Translations under genes and position numbers: made by a program
The notes under the pieces: generated by a model
Databases searched by the model: none
What the model saw: only the letters and a program-made list of their open reading frames with translations
Told to the model about the DNA's origin: nothing
Part shown: positions 37,205-51,777 of the stretch, one piece after another
Numbering within the stretch: the first letter of the stretch is position 1
How the letters are laid out: every line of letters starts with the position of its first letter
NCBI GenBank assembly: GCA_036320915.1
Contig: JAXBDG010000008.1
Span: 1,550,001-1,614,000, forward strand
DNA from: Linnemannia elongata
Taxonomy: Eukaryota; Mortierellomycota; Mortierellomycetes; Mortierellales; Mortierellaceae
Reading direction: 5' to 3'
Length of the DNA: 64,000 nucleotides

Positions 37205-39794
37205 TGGTAGTGTGGTAGAAGTGTGCGGCAAATCCTGTTGCCCCGGGGACTAGAATTATGCAGTGTGGGTCAAGATAGGGATGGGAGTGGAGGAGTGGAG
37301 GAGGAGGGACGATATAATTCAGTGTTGAACAGATAATTATTAATGGTTGAAAGAGAAAGGCAAGAGAAAGGTTAGTAGCCTTTCGTTGATGGGTAGGGGG
37401 TGAATGAAAATATTAAGGCTGAAACAGAAATCATCGCCTCATATTCGGATTTTCAAAGAGGGATGAAAGAGGGAGCATGCGTCAAAGCCAGGATACACAG
37501 CTGAAGAATAGAGTCTCCGTACTGAAGACAGAATGAGAGGCGTTGCATGAGTGAATGACATGCAAATGAAAGAAGAATGAGGAGAAGGAGTGTTCAATTA
37601 CATGGCTGATGACTGGAGGGAATGTTGGCTGAGGGTTGGCTGACTAGAGTTCCTTTTGGCGGGCTGGGTTGAATGGGGCAAGGTAAGGTTCGGTCTGTAA
37701 GTTTATGTGAGTGTAAGGGGGAGAGAAAGTGGAAGATGTCCAGGGGAGTGGGAATTTCAGTGTGTTGGATGCAGCTGTGGAGTGGGACCAGAGGGATGGA
37801 ATTGATCTCGGCAGGAAAATGATAGGGAGAAGAACTATAACGAGGAGGAGGAGGAGAGATGGCTGGTTGAAGGGGAATTGGTAATTGAAGGTACAGTGGA
37901 CGAGGAAGGATGTTTGTGGTTGAAGGGAGAGAAAAAGCGAATTGGAGGGGGGCAGTTTGTATGCAAGAAGGCGGGAGCGTGTGTTGAGTGTGAAAAAAGT
38001 GTAACGGAAAAGAAGGAAAAGGCGATGGTGAATGCAAAGTGAACGATGACGACGATTGTGTGTGTGTATGCGTGAATAGTTTGTTTTTGTTTTTGTTTGT
38101 TTGAAAGAAGAAAGATGAGCAACGAAGAAAGAAGGAAGGAAGGAAGGAGGACAGACAGCAACCAGCTGGCTTTATATATACCGTTTTTTTTTCTTCTTTC
38201 TTTCTTTCTCTCTCCTCTATGTGTTGTGTATGTCTGTGTGTTGCTGGTACAGTTGTGGTTGAGTGTGTGTTGTCCTTAAATGGGTGACAACTAACGTGAG
38301 CGAAAAGGATATTGCCGCGAAAGCGCGACTTATGCAGCGGGCACCCTTCATTGGCTTGATTTTCGACCGACCACTGCAGATATAGGAGAGTTAGGGAAAA
38401 ACATAAATCAAGGCAAATAATAGGATCATGGAGGCGGAGAGTGGAGTGAGATGGGAAAAGTGTGGTAGGGAGAGGGAGAGAGGTGGCGACCACGGGGAGG
38501 AGGAGTTGTATGGGAGTGAACCGGACCCAAGAAGGGATGTTGTCGCTACTATTGCACTTACCCTTTCTATCGATTAGCCAAGACTGAAACGTGCAGTCTA
38601 AAGAGGCACTCACAAGAAGAAAAAAAAAGTAAGAGAAAACCTTTATTAGTGTGCATTTTATTCTCCGTTGTTAGATTTAAGATCGGGAACAAAAAAAAAA
38701 AAAAAAAAAAAGAAACGAAAGCAGTGGTAGGGGTAGGGGGATTTAAATTTTCTTCTTGTCACACGGGTACGGCGGGAAAGAGGGTAAAGCTAAGGGGACT
38801 AGGGAGAGGGATAGAAGAAGAATAATGAAAAGAAGGGGGTAAGTAAGCACATGGGGGCATGGCGTGTGGTGCTGATTCGAGATCGGTGGGACTAATATCT
38901 TTCCACAGACAACAGTCGAGGCCATACCCTTCCGAATTCCTGGGTGTACAGTACAACGACTACAGCAGATGTAAAAAGAACAAAGCAGTACGCGCACACT
39001 CGTAAAAGAAAGGGGATGAAAAGCCTCATTCTATTCTGATCGCAGTCGAGCGCATACCAAACCTTTGCTTTCACTGATGGTTGTCGTCTCCTGTATCGTT
39101 TGAGTATTCGCATCACTGTTCTTCGCACATCCTATCAGTCTCATTTCGCCATCGTCACTAACATCCATTGCAGCTCCATTTGATCACTGCCATTCAACTT
39201 CGTCATTTCGCTGCTTAAAAAAAAATATCAAAAAAAGGGCGGCAAACATGGAGGATAGATGAAGCACGGAGTAGGGAGAGTAGTGTCCGTTCTTGACACC
39301 AAAAGTAATAATAAAAGAACGCTACTTCACTTTCTTCCTCCTGGTTTCATCACTCAAAAAGTGACATCTCAACTGACGACCGCGTCTCTGCGATACTGGA
39401 GAATCGGCTCTAACAACACCAAAAATTTTGGTGTGTGTCAATATTCGTAATTGCTGTAATGATCGAGTCCATACGATCTCGATCCCCATCTCTGATTTTT
39501 TGTTCCTCCCCCTTCACTCCCTGGCTCTTGTCCCTCGTGCCCTTCTTAATTTGTTCTGTCCCTAAACCAACGCTGTTTTTTCTCTTTGATACATTCTGAG
39601 GGATTCATACTGCCTCCCTAATTGCATCAGCGACAACACATCCACAACACCACGTAGATAGCTCGCACCCGCAGCGGTAGATTTGGGTCCAACACTATAT
39701 TGTGTTCAGTCGCGTAGGATCTATAATACTTGCCAAACCACATCACACCGATATCTCATTTGACCATGGTGAATTCAACTCCTCTATGCGTGCA

Positions 39795-39832
<38 letters not shown>

Positions 39833-40675
39833 TCTCCTTCCTTTTGCCGTAATTGGTGAGCAAACAAGGTAATGTTTGTTTATCTTTTCTCAAAATTGCC
39901 GATGTCCCTTTGATTTATACCTCCTTCTTGCGCCGTCATTAGTGGCAATGGGCGAAATGCCGAGCTTCGGATACAGTGCTTAACGAAACGAGGGATAAAA
40001 TAAGAATAATAACAAACAGCTTGGTATTTGGCTTTTAGTGCATGTGTATTCAGTTGAATCGTGTGCACTCACACATACACACATATAAACATATAAAAAA
40101 AGATGTCCATCCTTGCAGCTCGCAGAAGTCAAGGAGAGCGAGGAGAAAGGAATAAACTAAGGGGGAAAAGGATGGAGTAGGGAGAAGGGAGGGTTGTGAA
40201 AGAGTCGATCAGATGCGAAGGACCGATAGCTTTAAGGGGCGTCTGCTCACTCTGAAATGACTTCGCGTCTGCGCTTGCCGCATATGAGACATATCCTACG
40301 ATTATGGAGCCTTCGTATAAATGGGGCCTCGACCCTTTTTTTGGCTGTTGTTGCTGTCGTCTTTTACTATGGTGGCGCTTCTAGAGCATCGACGACTCTC
40401 GTGTTGTTCGATGTGTCTCTAGTATTGGCCTGGAGGTCCACGACTTTGCAACAATCGCCTAAGAAAATTTACGTCCACCAGAGAGGTTTGCCCGCCGTTG
40501 TTATTGTCAGTAGAAGGTATTTCCTTTTCCGGAGCGCGTGGCGTTGCAACTCCACTTTTTTTTTAGTCGTCTCCCCCGCTGCCCCGAGGTGTCTCTTTTA
40601 TATTTCGTACTTCTTTCTTTCATTCGTCCCTCTCTTTCCACACTCTCCACTCTCCACTCTTCTTTCCTAATAATA
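37205..40675. other. Divergent intergenic region between velvet and ferredoxin genes
   Basis: This 3.5 kb region has no supported gene. The velvet side (to about 38300) is pyrimidine-rich on the minus strand, as for a long leader, and its open frames read low complexity. Other contents: T/A homopolymers (38690-38711, 40-odd A at 39790-39829), a near-perfect palindrome at 39416-39434 and plain sequence. The last 150 bases before 40676 are pyrimidine-rich leader of the ferredoxin gene. Both promoters must lie here. Confidence 0.6.
39416..39434. repeat. Inverted repeat ACACCAAAA-A-TTTTGGTGT
   Basis: Two perfect 9-base arms surround a single central A. It lies in the divergent promoter region, about 1.25 kb from the ferredoxin start. 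It could be a dimeric regulator site or chance; nothing else marks it. Confidence 0.6.
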
Positions 40676-42357
<1,682 letters not shown>

Positions 42358-42682
42358 CAAAAGTATAATATGGGAAAATACATGTACATTAGCTTTTTTT
42401 TGGCACGACAAAACAACAACGATGGCGGAGAATGTGTCTATTTTATGTAGAGTGCATAAGCTCGTTTATTTTATGAGATGGCATCAATGGGAATAGTTAG
42501 GTATGGTACAAGGGTGACATGTTATTTTGCTGCAAGAAGACGAAGGAACAAGTACAATACTAGTGAAAAAAAAAGACAGAGGAGTAATAGGAAGACAGGA
42601 ATGAAAAAGTAGCACAAGTCGATTAAGAGGAGAAAAAAAAAAGAGAGACAGGTAGAGAGGGAGAATGGTCTGTATGAAATCC
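42358..42682. other. Convergent spacer between ferredoxin and Zn2Cys6 genes
   Basis: This 325-base spacer contains the 3' UTRs of two facing genes and A-rich tracts. No gene is seen. Confidence 0.55.
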
Positions 42683-45600
42683 TTAGAGAACTTGGCTCCT
42701 GCTGGTACGACTGTGGTGCAAGACCTTGTTGCTGATATGAGGATCTGCTAATCGAAGAAGGCAAGGAAGGATGGCATAAAACAGACACAGAACGGATTGG
42801 TTATTCTCTTTGATTGATAAGAAGGTGCAACATGTAAGGGGTCATGGCACATAAAAAAACAGACCAACGGATGTCTGATAAACTTACACATGATGTCGAT
42901 GGCGTACTGGTCGGCATCGAACCCGTCGCCCGTAGGATCCACTTCATCCCCCGCCTTCTCGTTCGAGCCATCATAGGGGTTCTGGAGAGCTCCAAGGCCA
43001 TAGAGTTGGGTCTGAGCCTGCAAGACCCTCAATGGTCGTCGTGAAACTGGAGGGGCTGGTTGTCCAACCAACAACGGTGTCGAATCTGTAACTGCGGAGC
43101 CATCATCGCCGTTATGATTATCGCTCATATATCGACCATGGCCGTTGCTGCTGTTGCTATAGTGTGATGGAGGGTGAGGGTTGTCGAGGTAAGGAGGGCT
43201 CATGGTACTGGGGTATGGTGTCGAAGGCGAAATCCAAGAGGTGTTGCCGCCGATGGTACTCATCAGTCGGCTGGGTTTCTTGGGGACTGGGGGTCTCTGA
43301 GATTGGCTCTTACTGGAGGAGTTTGTGCTACCTGTGAACTGGTGGTGGATGCGCTTAGGGGGTTTTGGGGGCGCCAGGAAGGTTACTGCACGTTGGCTAT
43401 TGTTGTTGTTGTTATCCTGATCTCGGGATGGTGGAACGCCTGTTGGTGGGGGGAGGGAGGATCTAAGCCCTGGGGTCGGGAGAAGGTTCCCGGGGAGAGG
43501 GGTAGAAGAGGGTGGAGGTGGGGAGACCATGGATTCGAAATCGACAAGGTCATCAACACCGGAGCCTCCAGAGGCGAGGTAGTTGGTGTAGGGCAACATA
43601 TCCTGGGCAGACTGGTGGTAGAGCGACATGGGTGTGGGTGCGTCCATATTGTAGAGGAAAGACGAGATGGGTGATGATGCTGCATGGGATCGTGTGTCGT
43701 TAGCGGATGTGGTGCTGTTGAGAACTCCTGATGCGTTTGCGCCGTGTATTCCGTAGCCCTGTCCGTTATGGTGATTGCTTTGAAGTAGCTCGCCTACATC
43801 GCCGGTCAGTGAATTGGCAGCGCCGGTGAGAGAGTTGTAGCCCATGTTTGCTGCTGCAAGTGGCGAATAGATATGGGGGGTTGCACTGCTGCTGTCATTC
43901 ATGAGCGGGCTGTTCAGTTGCGACCGTTGTTGTTGAGTATTCATGTGTAAGTGTTGCTGCATAAGATGGCTGATGGCTGGAGTGATAGGCGACATGGAAA
44001 TGGCACCCAGGGAGCCGTAGTTCGATGACACTGGGGTCTGCCCCAGGCTGCTCTGTTCCGAAAGTGGCATCGCATTGTTGCTGTTGTTGCTGCCGTTATC
44101 AGAATTAGCGACTTCCTGCTGTTGTTGGAGTTGGTGGTAGCGCTGGAGGACAGATCCCGGGGTATTACCGTTGTTGATCCAGTGAAGAGATGATACACTC
44201 TCAGGGTTCATAATGTACCCGGTTACCATCTGCTCCATCGAGAGGATCGCCTTCTCCAGCTCGGGCAGCTTGGCAAGACTGACGAATCCCTTGAGCAAGC
44301 CCATCGTCTTGTAGAACAACTCCTGCGCGTCCGTCTTGCCATAGTTGACCATCAACATGACATGGATCTCGATCGCCTGGATCATGTGGTATCCAAACAT
44401 GCCACAGCCAGGCCATGGCCACCGGTAGTTCTGGAAGATGATCTCACCAATCTCTGTCAGCATTGCGGCCGCACGAGCACACTTGCTGAGGGGAGACTTG
44501 GGGTCGGAGAGGTCACCCTGATATGCGGCAAGGGTGATCAACGGTCGATAGAGGAGCAATTCGTGGCTGTAGTAAAACCGGTGCAGGTAGAGAGTGTAGT
44601 ACGATGGGAGACTGGATTCGGCAAATTCTCCGTTTTGGCGGGAGGTCGATTTCCGTTCCGGATACACGAGGTGGACGGGAAGGGTTGTCAGCCAGTTGTC
44701 GAGTGCATGCTCGATGGATCGCATCTCTGTGCTTTCCGCGATCGAGGAGATGATGGCTGCCTCATGGCTCCGATGAGGCGACAGCGACAGGGCGCGATAC
44801 ATCTCCGATATCCGGCGCCTCTGCTTGACCAGGTCCAGATGTACGAACCAGAAGATCAGCGTTGCCGCCTGTGCCGTGTCTGCTGTGCTGTTGGCAGCCC
44901 GAATCAGCTTCCTTGTCTCGAGTTGACCATGCGCCACACAGTATTCCTGACCCGCTAAGCTGCTTATGATCCCGTCCAAGAAGTAGCAGCCCAGCCACGT
45001 CAAATGGCGCTCCTGCTGGGTGACCGTCCACCTGGCCTTGTCTACTTTGGACTTTAGTGCGTCGTTGTTGGGTCCCAATCGTTGGGCGAGTGTCGAAGAG
45101 GATATTGTTGTAGAGACCGAGTTAGAGTTTCCAAGAACGTTGTCGAAGACTGACGACGATTCCAGTTCCTCGATGTGCACATAAAAGTCCCGAGCAAGCC
45201 CCATATCTAGCGCCATGTGGACCGCCAAACCAAGGTACGACCGAACTCGGAAGTATTGCCCGGCGCGCTTGGCCTTAACTTGGTAGTAGGTAAGAAGGAG
45301 CAGGCCCTGGAGTGTGCTGAGTCGGGGTATATCCAAGTAGGTATCCATCAAAGACCGTGCGTAATCAAAGAGGACATGGTGGCTCTTGAAGCTGTCGAAC
45401 TTGGTAATCTCCTCCAGCTCGACCTCGTTGGCATGACAAGACGCGACAGCACACATCGCCATCAACAAGAACGGCGGAACCCGAAACTCTCCCTCCTGAC
45501 ACAACGTCAAGAAACTGGGCTTGTGGAGAATCGGCAGAAAAGTGTGTACACTTTTAAAGTAGAGGTCGATCAGGGCGTTGATGGCTTTGGGCGAAAGAAG

Positions 45601-46801
45601 GCTGGTGGGGAGTGTGTACGGCTTGGGCAACTCTGTTGACTCCCAGTCAAGGATGGGAATGTCCGTCATGGGCGAGAGACCCGGTGGTCCAGGCTTGCTG
45701 TACGTCCGTGCTTGGGCGTACGATTCTTCCTGCTGCTGCATCAATCCTGGGAGGAACTTTGCTGTGCCGTCCCGCTCGACCTTGAGGTTGCCCAGTAAAA
45801 TCTCTAGCACCTCCATAGAGCATGTTTCGGCCATGTTGGTGTTAGCACCGCTGCCGTCAGTGTGATCACCACTCTTGGCGAAGGAACCCGACTGTGTTGA
45901 CGAGTTAGCTTCATCGCCGGTAAGTCTTGGTGTCAGTCCAAGTAATGAGGAGGGGGAACTACCAGTGGGGCGTCTTGAGTTGGTAAGGGAGGATTTGGCG
46001 GCAAGAGGGATATAGTGTGATGCAGGACGAGAGCCATGTGTGCTAGAAGACTGAGAATCGGCTGTGCCATAAATCTGTTGTTGTTGATGTTCAGAGTTAC
46101 TAACACTGGATGCCTCTCCTGCACCCTTGGCTAAAAGCTCCTTCAGATGCATCTCGACACTCTTTAGACGGTTCTCAAGTGTCTCGACGTATTGGTGGTT
46201 GACAGGCTTGGTGGCTGCGGGGTAGACACATTTGCCCGCGGACTTTACGCAGTGGGAGCAAGGGACTTGACCATCACACTTGATTTTCTTGTGTCGACAA
46301 CTGACGCAGGCTATGGAGATGCGGATACGTTTTGGAGGAGCGTCTTTTTTGGATGCTGTTGATTTGGCAGTGCTGCTGTTATTGTTGTCTTTGTTGGGTG
46401 CTGGGGAAGGGGACGATGGTCTTGATGTGTTGTCAGGTGCAGGACTCTCCCTATGAGGTTGTATCCGAGGAATAATGAGTATAGCATATCAATCAGTTCA
46501 GGTCAGTCATTCAACAGAAATGCGTGAGCACAAAATGAAATGAAAAAATATTCTCAGGGAAAGGGAAGGGGAAAGGGAACGCCCACGATGAGGTGAGGTC
46601 AGAGAGAAGTGCTCGGAAGCTGCATCCGAGATGGGTACAAAATAAACATTCGAAAATATTAGAGCATAAGAAACAAAAAGAGCGGCGATTTTAATTCGCT
46701 CGTCTGTTCTTTTGAGGTGTGTGTTGTTTGTATCATTACCAGAGCGCATCATCGTCGTCCTGGGAGGGGTACACATGCGACTGTCCAGGGGAATAGAACA
46801 T
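42683..46801 (-). CDS. Zn2Cys6 (Gal4-type) fungal transcription factor
   Basis: Exons 46801-46740, 46450-42888 and 42747-42683 give 1229 residues. The binuclear zinc cluster is at 69-95 with spacing C-x2-C-x6-C-x5-C-x2-C-x6-C. A linker and short coiled coil follow (about 107-130, YVETLENRLKSVEMHLKELL). The fungal-specific middle homology domain covers about residues 300-620 (FKSVHTFLPILHKPSFL, TLQGLLLLTYYQ, GLAVHMALDMGLARD). The C-terminal 450 residues are Asn/Gln/Ser/Pro-rich, as in activation regions. It is a nuclear DNA-binding regulator by family; target genes cannot be read from the sequence. The tiny first exon (20 codons) and the 65-base last exon (ending SRTSRSQVL) are placed by in-phase splice sites; the last one is slightly less certain than the rest. 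Confidence 0.92.
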
Positions 46802-47607
46802 TGAGCTGACTGGATCAGAGGAGTATCACTCCTGGTAAGTTGGTGCGCTGTGAAGGGAAAGGGAGGAGCCGCAAAAGGGTGTCGCTGTCGTTGAATGGAA
46901 AGGTTCGAGGGGCTATATATAATAAGGGTGAAGTGTGGCTATGCTGATGGATGGCAGTTGCGAGTTCAGTGATCGAGAGTGAGGTTATTCGTCTGACTGA
47001 TTGATATCGATCGTTCCTGAAAATGAGTCCAGTAGAGTGGAGGTGAAAGTGGGTGAACGTGTCCAGGGGTGTCAAGTCGAGAGAGTGGGACGTGAAAAGG
47101 TTTGCAAGGGATGTGAACAAGAGAGGATAGGTAGAATAGTAAAGAGGAAAAGTGGCGCAGGCGCGGGCAAGGAGCACGAGGAAGGAAATTTGATGTTTGG
47201 CGGTTTTGCTGGGAATGTCGACAGAGGGACGAGAAAGGAGGAAGAAAGAGGGAAGAGCTGTATAAAGGGTGAATGAGCGAGACTAAGACAAGGAAGAAGC
47301 AAGGAGAAAAGTACAGAAAAAGAGAGAAGGAGAGAGCGAGAAAAAAAGTGAAAGAAGGAGATGAGTTGGTGATGAACAAAAGAAAGAATAAAGAATGACA
47401 AAAGACAACGAATGAGTTCGAATGAGTGAACAACATAAAACAAGTAAAAAAAGGCACAAGCAACGGAAGTAGTAATTGGGATGTAAATGAGAGAAGGAAT
47501 GGCTGTTAGAAATAAATAAAATAATTGAGAACTTTAACCAGAGCCAATCCTGAACTGCCCTCTCAATCCTCCTCTTCCCTTTTCCCTCGAATCCATTACT
47601 CACTCAA

Positions 47608-47656
<49 letters not shown>

Positions 47657-48400
47657 CTCTCTCTTAGCTTGAGTCAAACCACAACCGTGTACTACCTATG
47701 CCTATTGCCCATTTGCCATCTCTTCGACTTTTGATCGACACATGTAGGTGTGGCGCCCTGGGATGAACCAGAAATGGGACGGGTGCTCACATCGAGAAGA
47801 GAACAATGACCGCGCCCTTGCATGCCAAGAATATTACTCCAAAGTTTATATTTTATCAATCTAGATGGTCGCCACATTGGACATGTCATACATAGCATGC
47901 AACCCACGGAGAATAACCAGAAGCAACAAAACTTGGCTTCTTTGTTCATGTCGTTCCGGTAATCGTGCCGGTGTCCACGCTACAGAAATAGAAGAAAATA
48001 CTCTTACGTGAACACCTCTGTCGTGTTTTATTGAAGTTTGTTCTTTCTTTGCTTGACTGAGAATACCTCACGGATGTCTCGCCGAGAATGTGAAAGAAAG
48101 GGGATGCTTTCGCGCGAGTCATTGGTCAAGAGCTTCAAGGGAAAAAAGTTAACAACGACAGCATCAACAATGCAACAATACGACAACAAATGTACAGAAG
48201 GTTTTGCTCGGGACGCAGCTCATTCTCCCCCCTCCCGTTTCTTTACTTCTTCGTTACTCTTCTGCCTCGCTGCTTTACTTCACGAATGTCCTGCGCTTGA
48301 TGATTCTCATTGTTTGTTACTGTCACACTCTCACCCTATTTTCCCCTCCTTCCGCTTTTCAACGTTTCTGGGAGCCAAAAGGGCCAAGTACCATGGCCAG

Positions 48401-48448
<48 letters not shown>

Positions 48449-49596
48449 TCACCTATCCCTCCCTTACTTGTCAAACTTTTTTATCTTCCACTTGCTGTCC
48501 TTGTGACAGAAAATACTCCCGATTCGACATGCCTCCCACACAAAAAGAAGAGGTACCTAAGAGTCGACTTTGCGTATGGCACACAAAAAAAACGCGGAAG
48601 AGAAAGAATCGAGCACTGGAACGATCGCGATTGGATAATGCCTCCCTTGAACCTTGCATTGGTAATGTCACGTCTTTGAGAGAACGAGACAAACCGAGCG
48701 TGTTATTTTGCGCCCCTTTCATCTCCTCTCCATTTAAAACCTGCTTTTTCAGTCACCCCCAGAACCACAGCCCACAGCCCACCTTCCTAACTTCGTTTAG
48801 TCCTCTTTTTAATCAGAGGCCATGGTTGGATTTGGAACAGGCCCATGCAATTAGTACGTCCTCGGTATTGGGCCCTTCCTTCCCCTCTGCTTCCTCAATT
48901 AGACTAAATGAATAAGAGGACAGCATGCGCATGGCTTTGATGTCGAGGCAAGGCCACTGCTTCTCACAACCATCGATATGGATCTGAAGTAGGGTGTGTC
49001 CGGCGCCTATCATCAAATCCTACCAACCCTAGCTTCGCTTTACGGACTCTGAACATAAAGGTGTTTGATAGGTTCCCAGACGGATGTGGTCACCGAAAAT
49101 GGGGTTGCACTTGATCAACGATCAATGGTCAATGTCATGATCGCGAGCAATAATTTTCTTCAGGCGAGATAGGAATACGGAATGTTACATCCTTCGTCCT
49201 ACCCTTTTGTGTTGTTGTTGCTATCGTCGTCGTGTGAGCGGGGTTGCTTCCCTGCAATCCTGTCAGTGGTCGATTAGAGCCATGGCTAGCCCAATTGGAC
49301 ATTATCCAAAAACCAGCTGTTTGCTTTTAGCAACCACGCAAAAAAATAAACAAGCAGAAAACATAGCTACCCCTCTTTCAGGCTATCAAAGCCCTCCCTC
49401 TTTTCTTTTCGCCAATCTCTTATTTATCCTCCTCATACCCACCTCGATCTTTTTACTTTCTTTCAAGTTTTTACTTATTACCGGTCGCCTCTGATTAAAC
49501 CATCTCTCCCTTCTCCCCATCACTGTACCTCCTCGACAACTGCGACAACACCTTCCTTCCCACTTTAGTGCTTTGTTAACTTGCCTCCTCTCCCCC
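46802..49596. other. Divergent intergenic region, no supported gene
   Basis: The Zn2Cys6 side (46802-47480) is pyrimidine-rich on the minus strand, which fits its leader. A CT/CA microsatellite lies at 47611-47664 and a run of 40 A at 48405-48444. The 150 bases before 49597 are pyrimidine-rich leader of the Q-rich gene. Reading frames within are short and without recognisable motifs. Confidence 0.55.
48405..48444. repeat. 40-base poly-A run
   Basis: Uninterrupted A over 40 bases in intergenic DNA, among the longest homopolymers in the window. Its true length may be uncertain because homopolymers are prone to sequencing error. A run of similar length lies at about 39790-39829. Confidence 0.8.
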
Positions 49597-51777
49597 ATGG
49601 CTATGAAACAACGATCAACCCCCTTCCAGCTCCGTAACCCTTACCGACTGGATAGGCCCAATTTCAATGCTCTCGACGTGGTAGAGATAGCCCTTGCAGA
49701 GGAGGAGGAAACCCACAGCCTTCGTCTTTTGCAGCAACAATACCAAAGCACAAGCAGTGCCACCGCCACAATTTCAACAGTCCAAAGGCCCCTCCCACCC
49801 CAACCCACTGTGCAACATCAGCAGCCGAAGCGTTCCTCCTCGACGTCTTTTGAGGACGACAACAATCAGCAGCCTGCTTGGAACGGCATTAACCGCGTGA
49901 GCAACAGTATTAAACGGATCAAAGACTTTCAGCGCAAGAACAGTATCAAAGACTCGGAGAGACGTCAACTCAAGCAGCAAGCGAAGCAGAAGCAACAGCA
50001 GCAACAGCAACAACCGCAACAGCAGCAGCAAGTAGTGTTGGACTCAGAGGAGACACTTTCGGAATACCACCATAGCTATTTCTCCAACTCTTGGCTGCAA
50101 CCAAAAGGTTCGACTCTGTCTTTGACAAAGCAACAGCAGCAGCAGCAACAGCAACAGCGACCACAACAACCGCAGCAGCCGCCAATACCTTCTATCGCCA
50201 TCACGCATCACATCGACACCCACTCTGAGCTCACGTTTGAGCGCCACGTCGAATGGTTGACACAGACAGCCTTGTGGTGGGACATGCCTGTGGTCCACCT
50301 CTATCCGGCACCAGAGTCGCCCGCCTCATTGGAGTATGTCGAGACCGCTGCGTCTAGGTTTGGAAGCTGGGTCAACTTTGTCAAAATCCCACCTGGAGAG
50401 GATAGTCGATTGGGACCTGCCACCATGGCGATCAAGTCTGCCAACCCTGGTCGAGTCAAGGGGTCTCGAGCCAAGATCGTAGCAGCAAAGGAGGCGACGA
50501 TAAGCACAACTGCCTTGGAGGAGGATGACACCCTGGTCGAGGGAGGGATGGTGATGGGACACGCCCGCAAAACTTCCACGTCCAGCACCGCGTCGTCATC
50601 AATTTATGATCCGTCCCGGAATGTGGATCCCGTGGTGGGGTATGTCTTTGTCGGTTCTGCCGACGAGCAGGCCCAGTACAGCCAGGTCTTTGAAGCGATG
50701 GAGAGACTTTATCCTATGATCGAGATCCGGTACATCAATTCGTTCGAGCCACAGCATCTCCAGTCGCGTCAGCAACAGGAGTTGAGAGAGGAACCCTGTC
50801 TTCACAGTCTGAGCTGGGTCCATTACTGGAGTGCCGCTAAGGAGTCCCAGGTGTTGCAGAGCAGGATCATCAATGAGGTTGTCCGAGTCCGGCCCATGTG
50901 GGTCAACAACGAGCTCTTGCACCGTAACTACTCCCCCCCTTCTCCTCAGTTCTCAACCCCGCTTACAACGGCTGCTACTGGACCTGTGGACGACGACGAC
51001 AACGTCTTTGTCGAGTGCCTCTCGCCTTACCCAGAAACCGTCTCTCCTTCGCCTAGCGTGTACATCGATAGCAGTGGAGATGACGATGGCAACAACGACA
51101 ACAGCGGTAGCGGGCAAAGCCTTGAGGAAGCTTTGCGAGGAGTTCCATCGAGCGTGTCGATCGAGTCCTTTGTCCTCGAGTCGGATTCAGCAGTGATGGA
51201 AGATCCCGGAAGACGCTCAACACCGCGAGACCACAGGTCTGACTACGACCAGGAGACAACCATTGATCTCTGTACGGATGAATTCGACCTGCACGAGCTC
51301 TCCAAGCGCCGACCAACTCTCAGTCGCACACAGAGTTCACACGATATTCGCCACGACGGGAGCTGCTTCAAATCGCCTTCTTCATCCTCTCATCGTCGAT
51401 CCAAGAAGTCTCGCTCCATGTCCTCAACAGCATCAGGACATAAGAACAACGAGACGACAGGATACCGCAGATCGGTATCAACCCCTTTACTCCTTCTTAC
51501 AAAGGGCACAAGCCTTTCCAAAGCACCAAACACAACACAACAGCACCGTCACCAACATCACCTCGACAGGATGGACTCCAGTCCAGACAGCGACACCAAC
51601 ATGTCCCCACCACCACCCTTGAAAATATCCTATTCTTCTTCTACCTCCAACCTGTCCACGTCTACATCGTCCATGACGACGGCAAGTATGGGATTTGGAC
51701 ACCGTCTTGCGGGGCTTGCCCAACGGTTGGGCGTTTATAGGGTGAGGGGGTCTGCCCTCTTAGTCGTTGATCTATAA
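49597..51777 (+). CDS. Unrecognised Q-rich fungal protein
   Basis: Single exon, 726 residues from the first ATG (MAMKQRSTPFQL). I do not recognise the family. The N-terminal 210 residues are Gln-rich with two long Gln tracts. A folded-looking region follows: TFERHVEWLTQTALWWDMPVV and FGSWVNFVKIPPGEDSRLG, then, after a Ser/Thr linker, VVGYVFVGSADEQAQYSQVF and LSWVHYWSAAKESQVLQSRI. These alternate hydrophobic strands and amphipathic helices. The rest is Asp/Ser-rich and Ser/His/Arg-rich disorder. No signal peptide or membrane helix is seen. A weak donor-like AGG|GTGAGG occurs near the end (about 51739), so a further downstream exon cannot be excluded. Sustained coding composition over 2.2 kb supports a real gene. 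Confidence 0.75.
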   Translation: MAMKQRSTPFQLRNPYRLDRPNFNALDVVEIALAEEEETHSLRLLQQQYQSTSSATATISTVQRPLPPQPTVQHQQPKRSSSTSFEDDNNQQPAWNGINRVSNSIKRIKDFQRKNSIKDSERRQLKQQAKQKQQQQQQQPQQQQQVVLDSEETLSEYHHSYFSNSWLQPKGSTLSLTKQQQQQQQQQRPQQPQQPPIPSIAITHHIDTHSELTFERHVEWLTQTALWWDMPVVHLYPAPESPASLEYVETAASRFGSWVNFVKIPPGEDSRLGPATMAIKSANPGRVKGSRAKIVAAKEATISTTALEEDDTLVEGGMVMGHARKTSTSSTASSSIYDPSRNVDPVVGYVFVGSADEQAQYSQVFEAMERLYPMIEIRYINSFEPQHLQSRQQQELREEPCLHSLSWVHYWSAAKESQVLQSRIINEVVRVRPMWVNNELLHRNYSPPSPQFSTPLTTAATGPVDDDDNVFVECLSPYPETVSPSPSVYIDSSGDDDGNNDNSGSGQSLEEALRGVPSSVSIESFVLESDSAVMEDPGRRSTPRDHRSDYDQETTIDLCTDEFDLHELSKRRPTLSRTQSSHDIRHDGSCFKSPSSSSHRRSKKSRSMSSTASGHKNNETTGYRRSVSTPLLLLTKGTSLSKAPNTTQQHRHQHHLDRMDSSPDSDTNMSPPPPLKISYSSSTSNLSTSTSSMTTASMGFGHRLAGLAQRLGVYRVRGSALLVVDL

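Noticed and set aside
37594..38613. 339-residue minus-strand frame upstream of the velvet gene
   Set aside because: Ser/Pro/Leu/Thr low complexity from pyrimidine-rich DNA; better explained as 5' leader.
40257..40670. 137-residue frame just before the ferredoxin gene
   Set aside because: Lies in the ferredoxin promoter/leader and becomes low complexity towards its end.
48530..48915. Possible small protein starting MPPTQKEEVPKS
   Set aside because: About 128 residues, no motif and no leader or splice context; could not be distinguished from chance.
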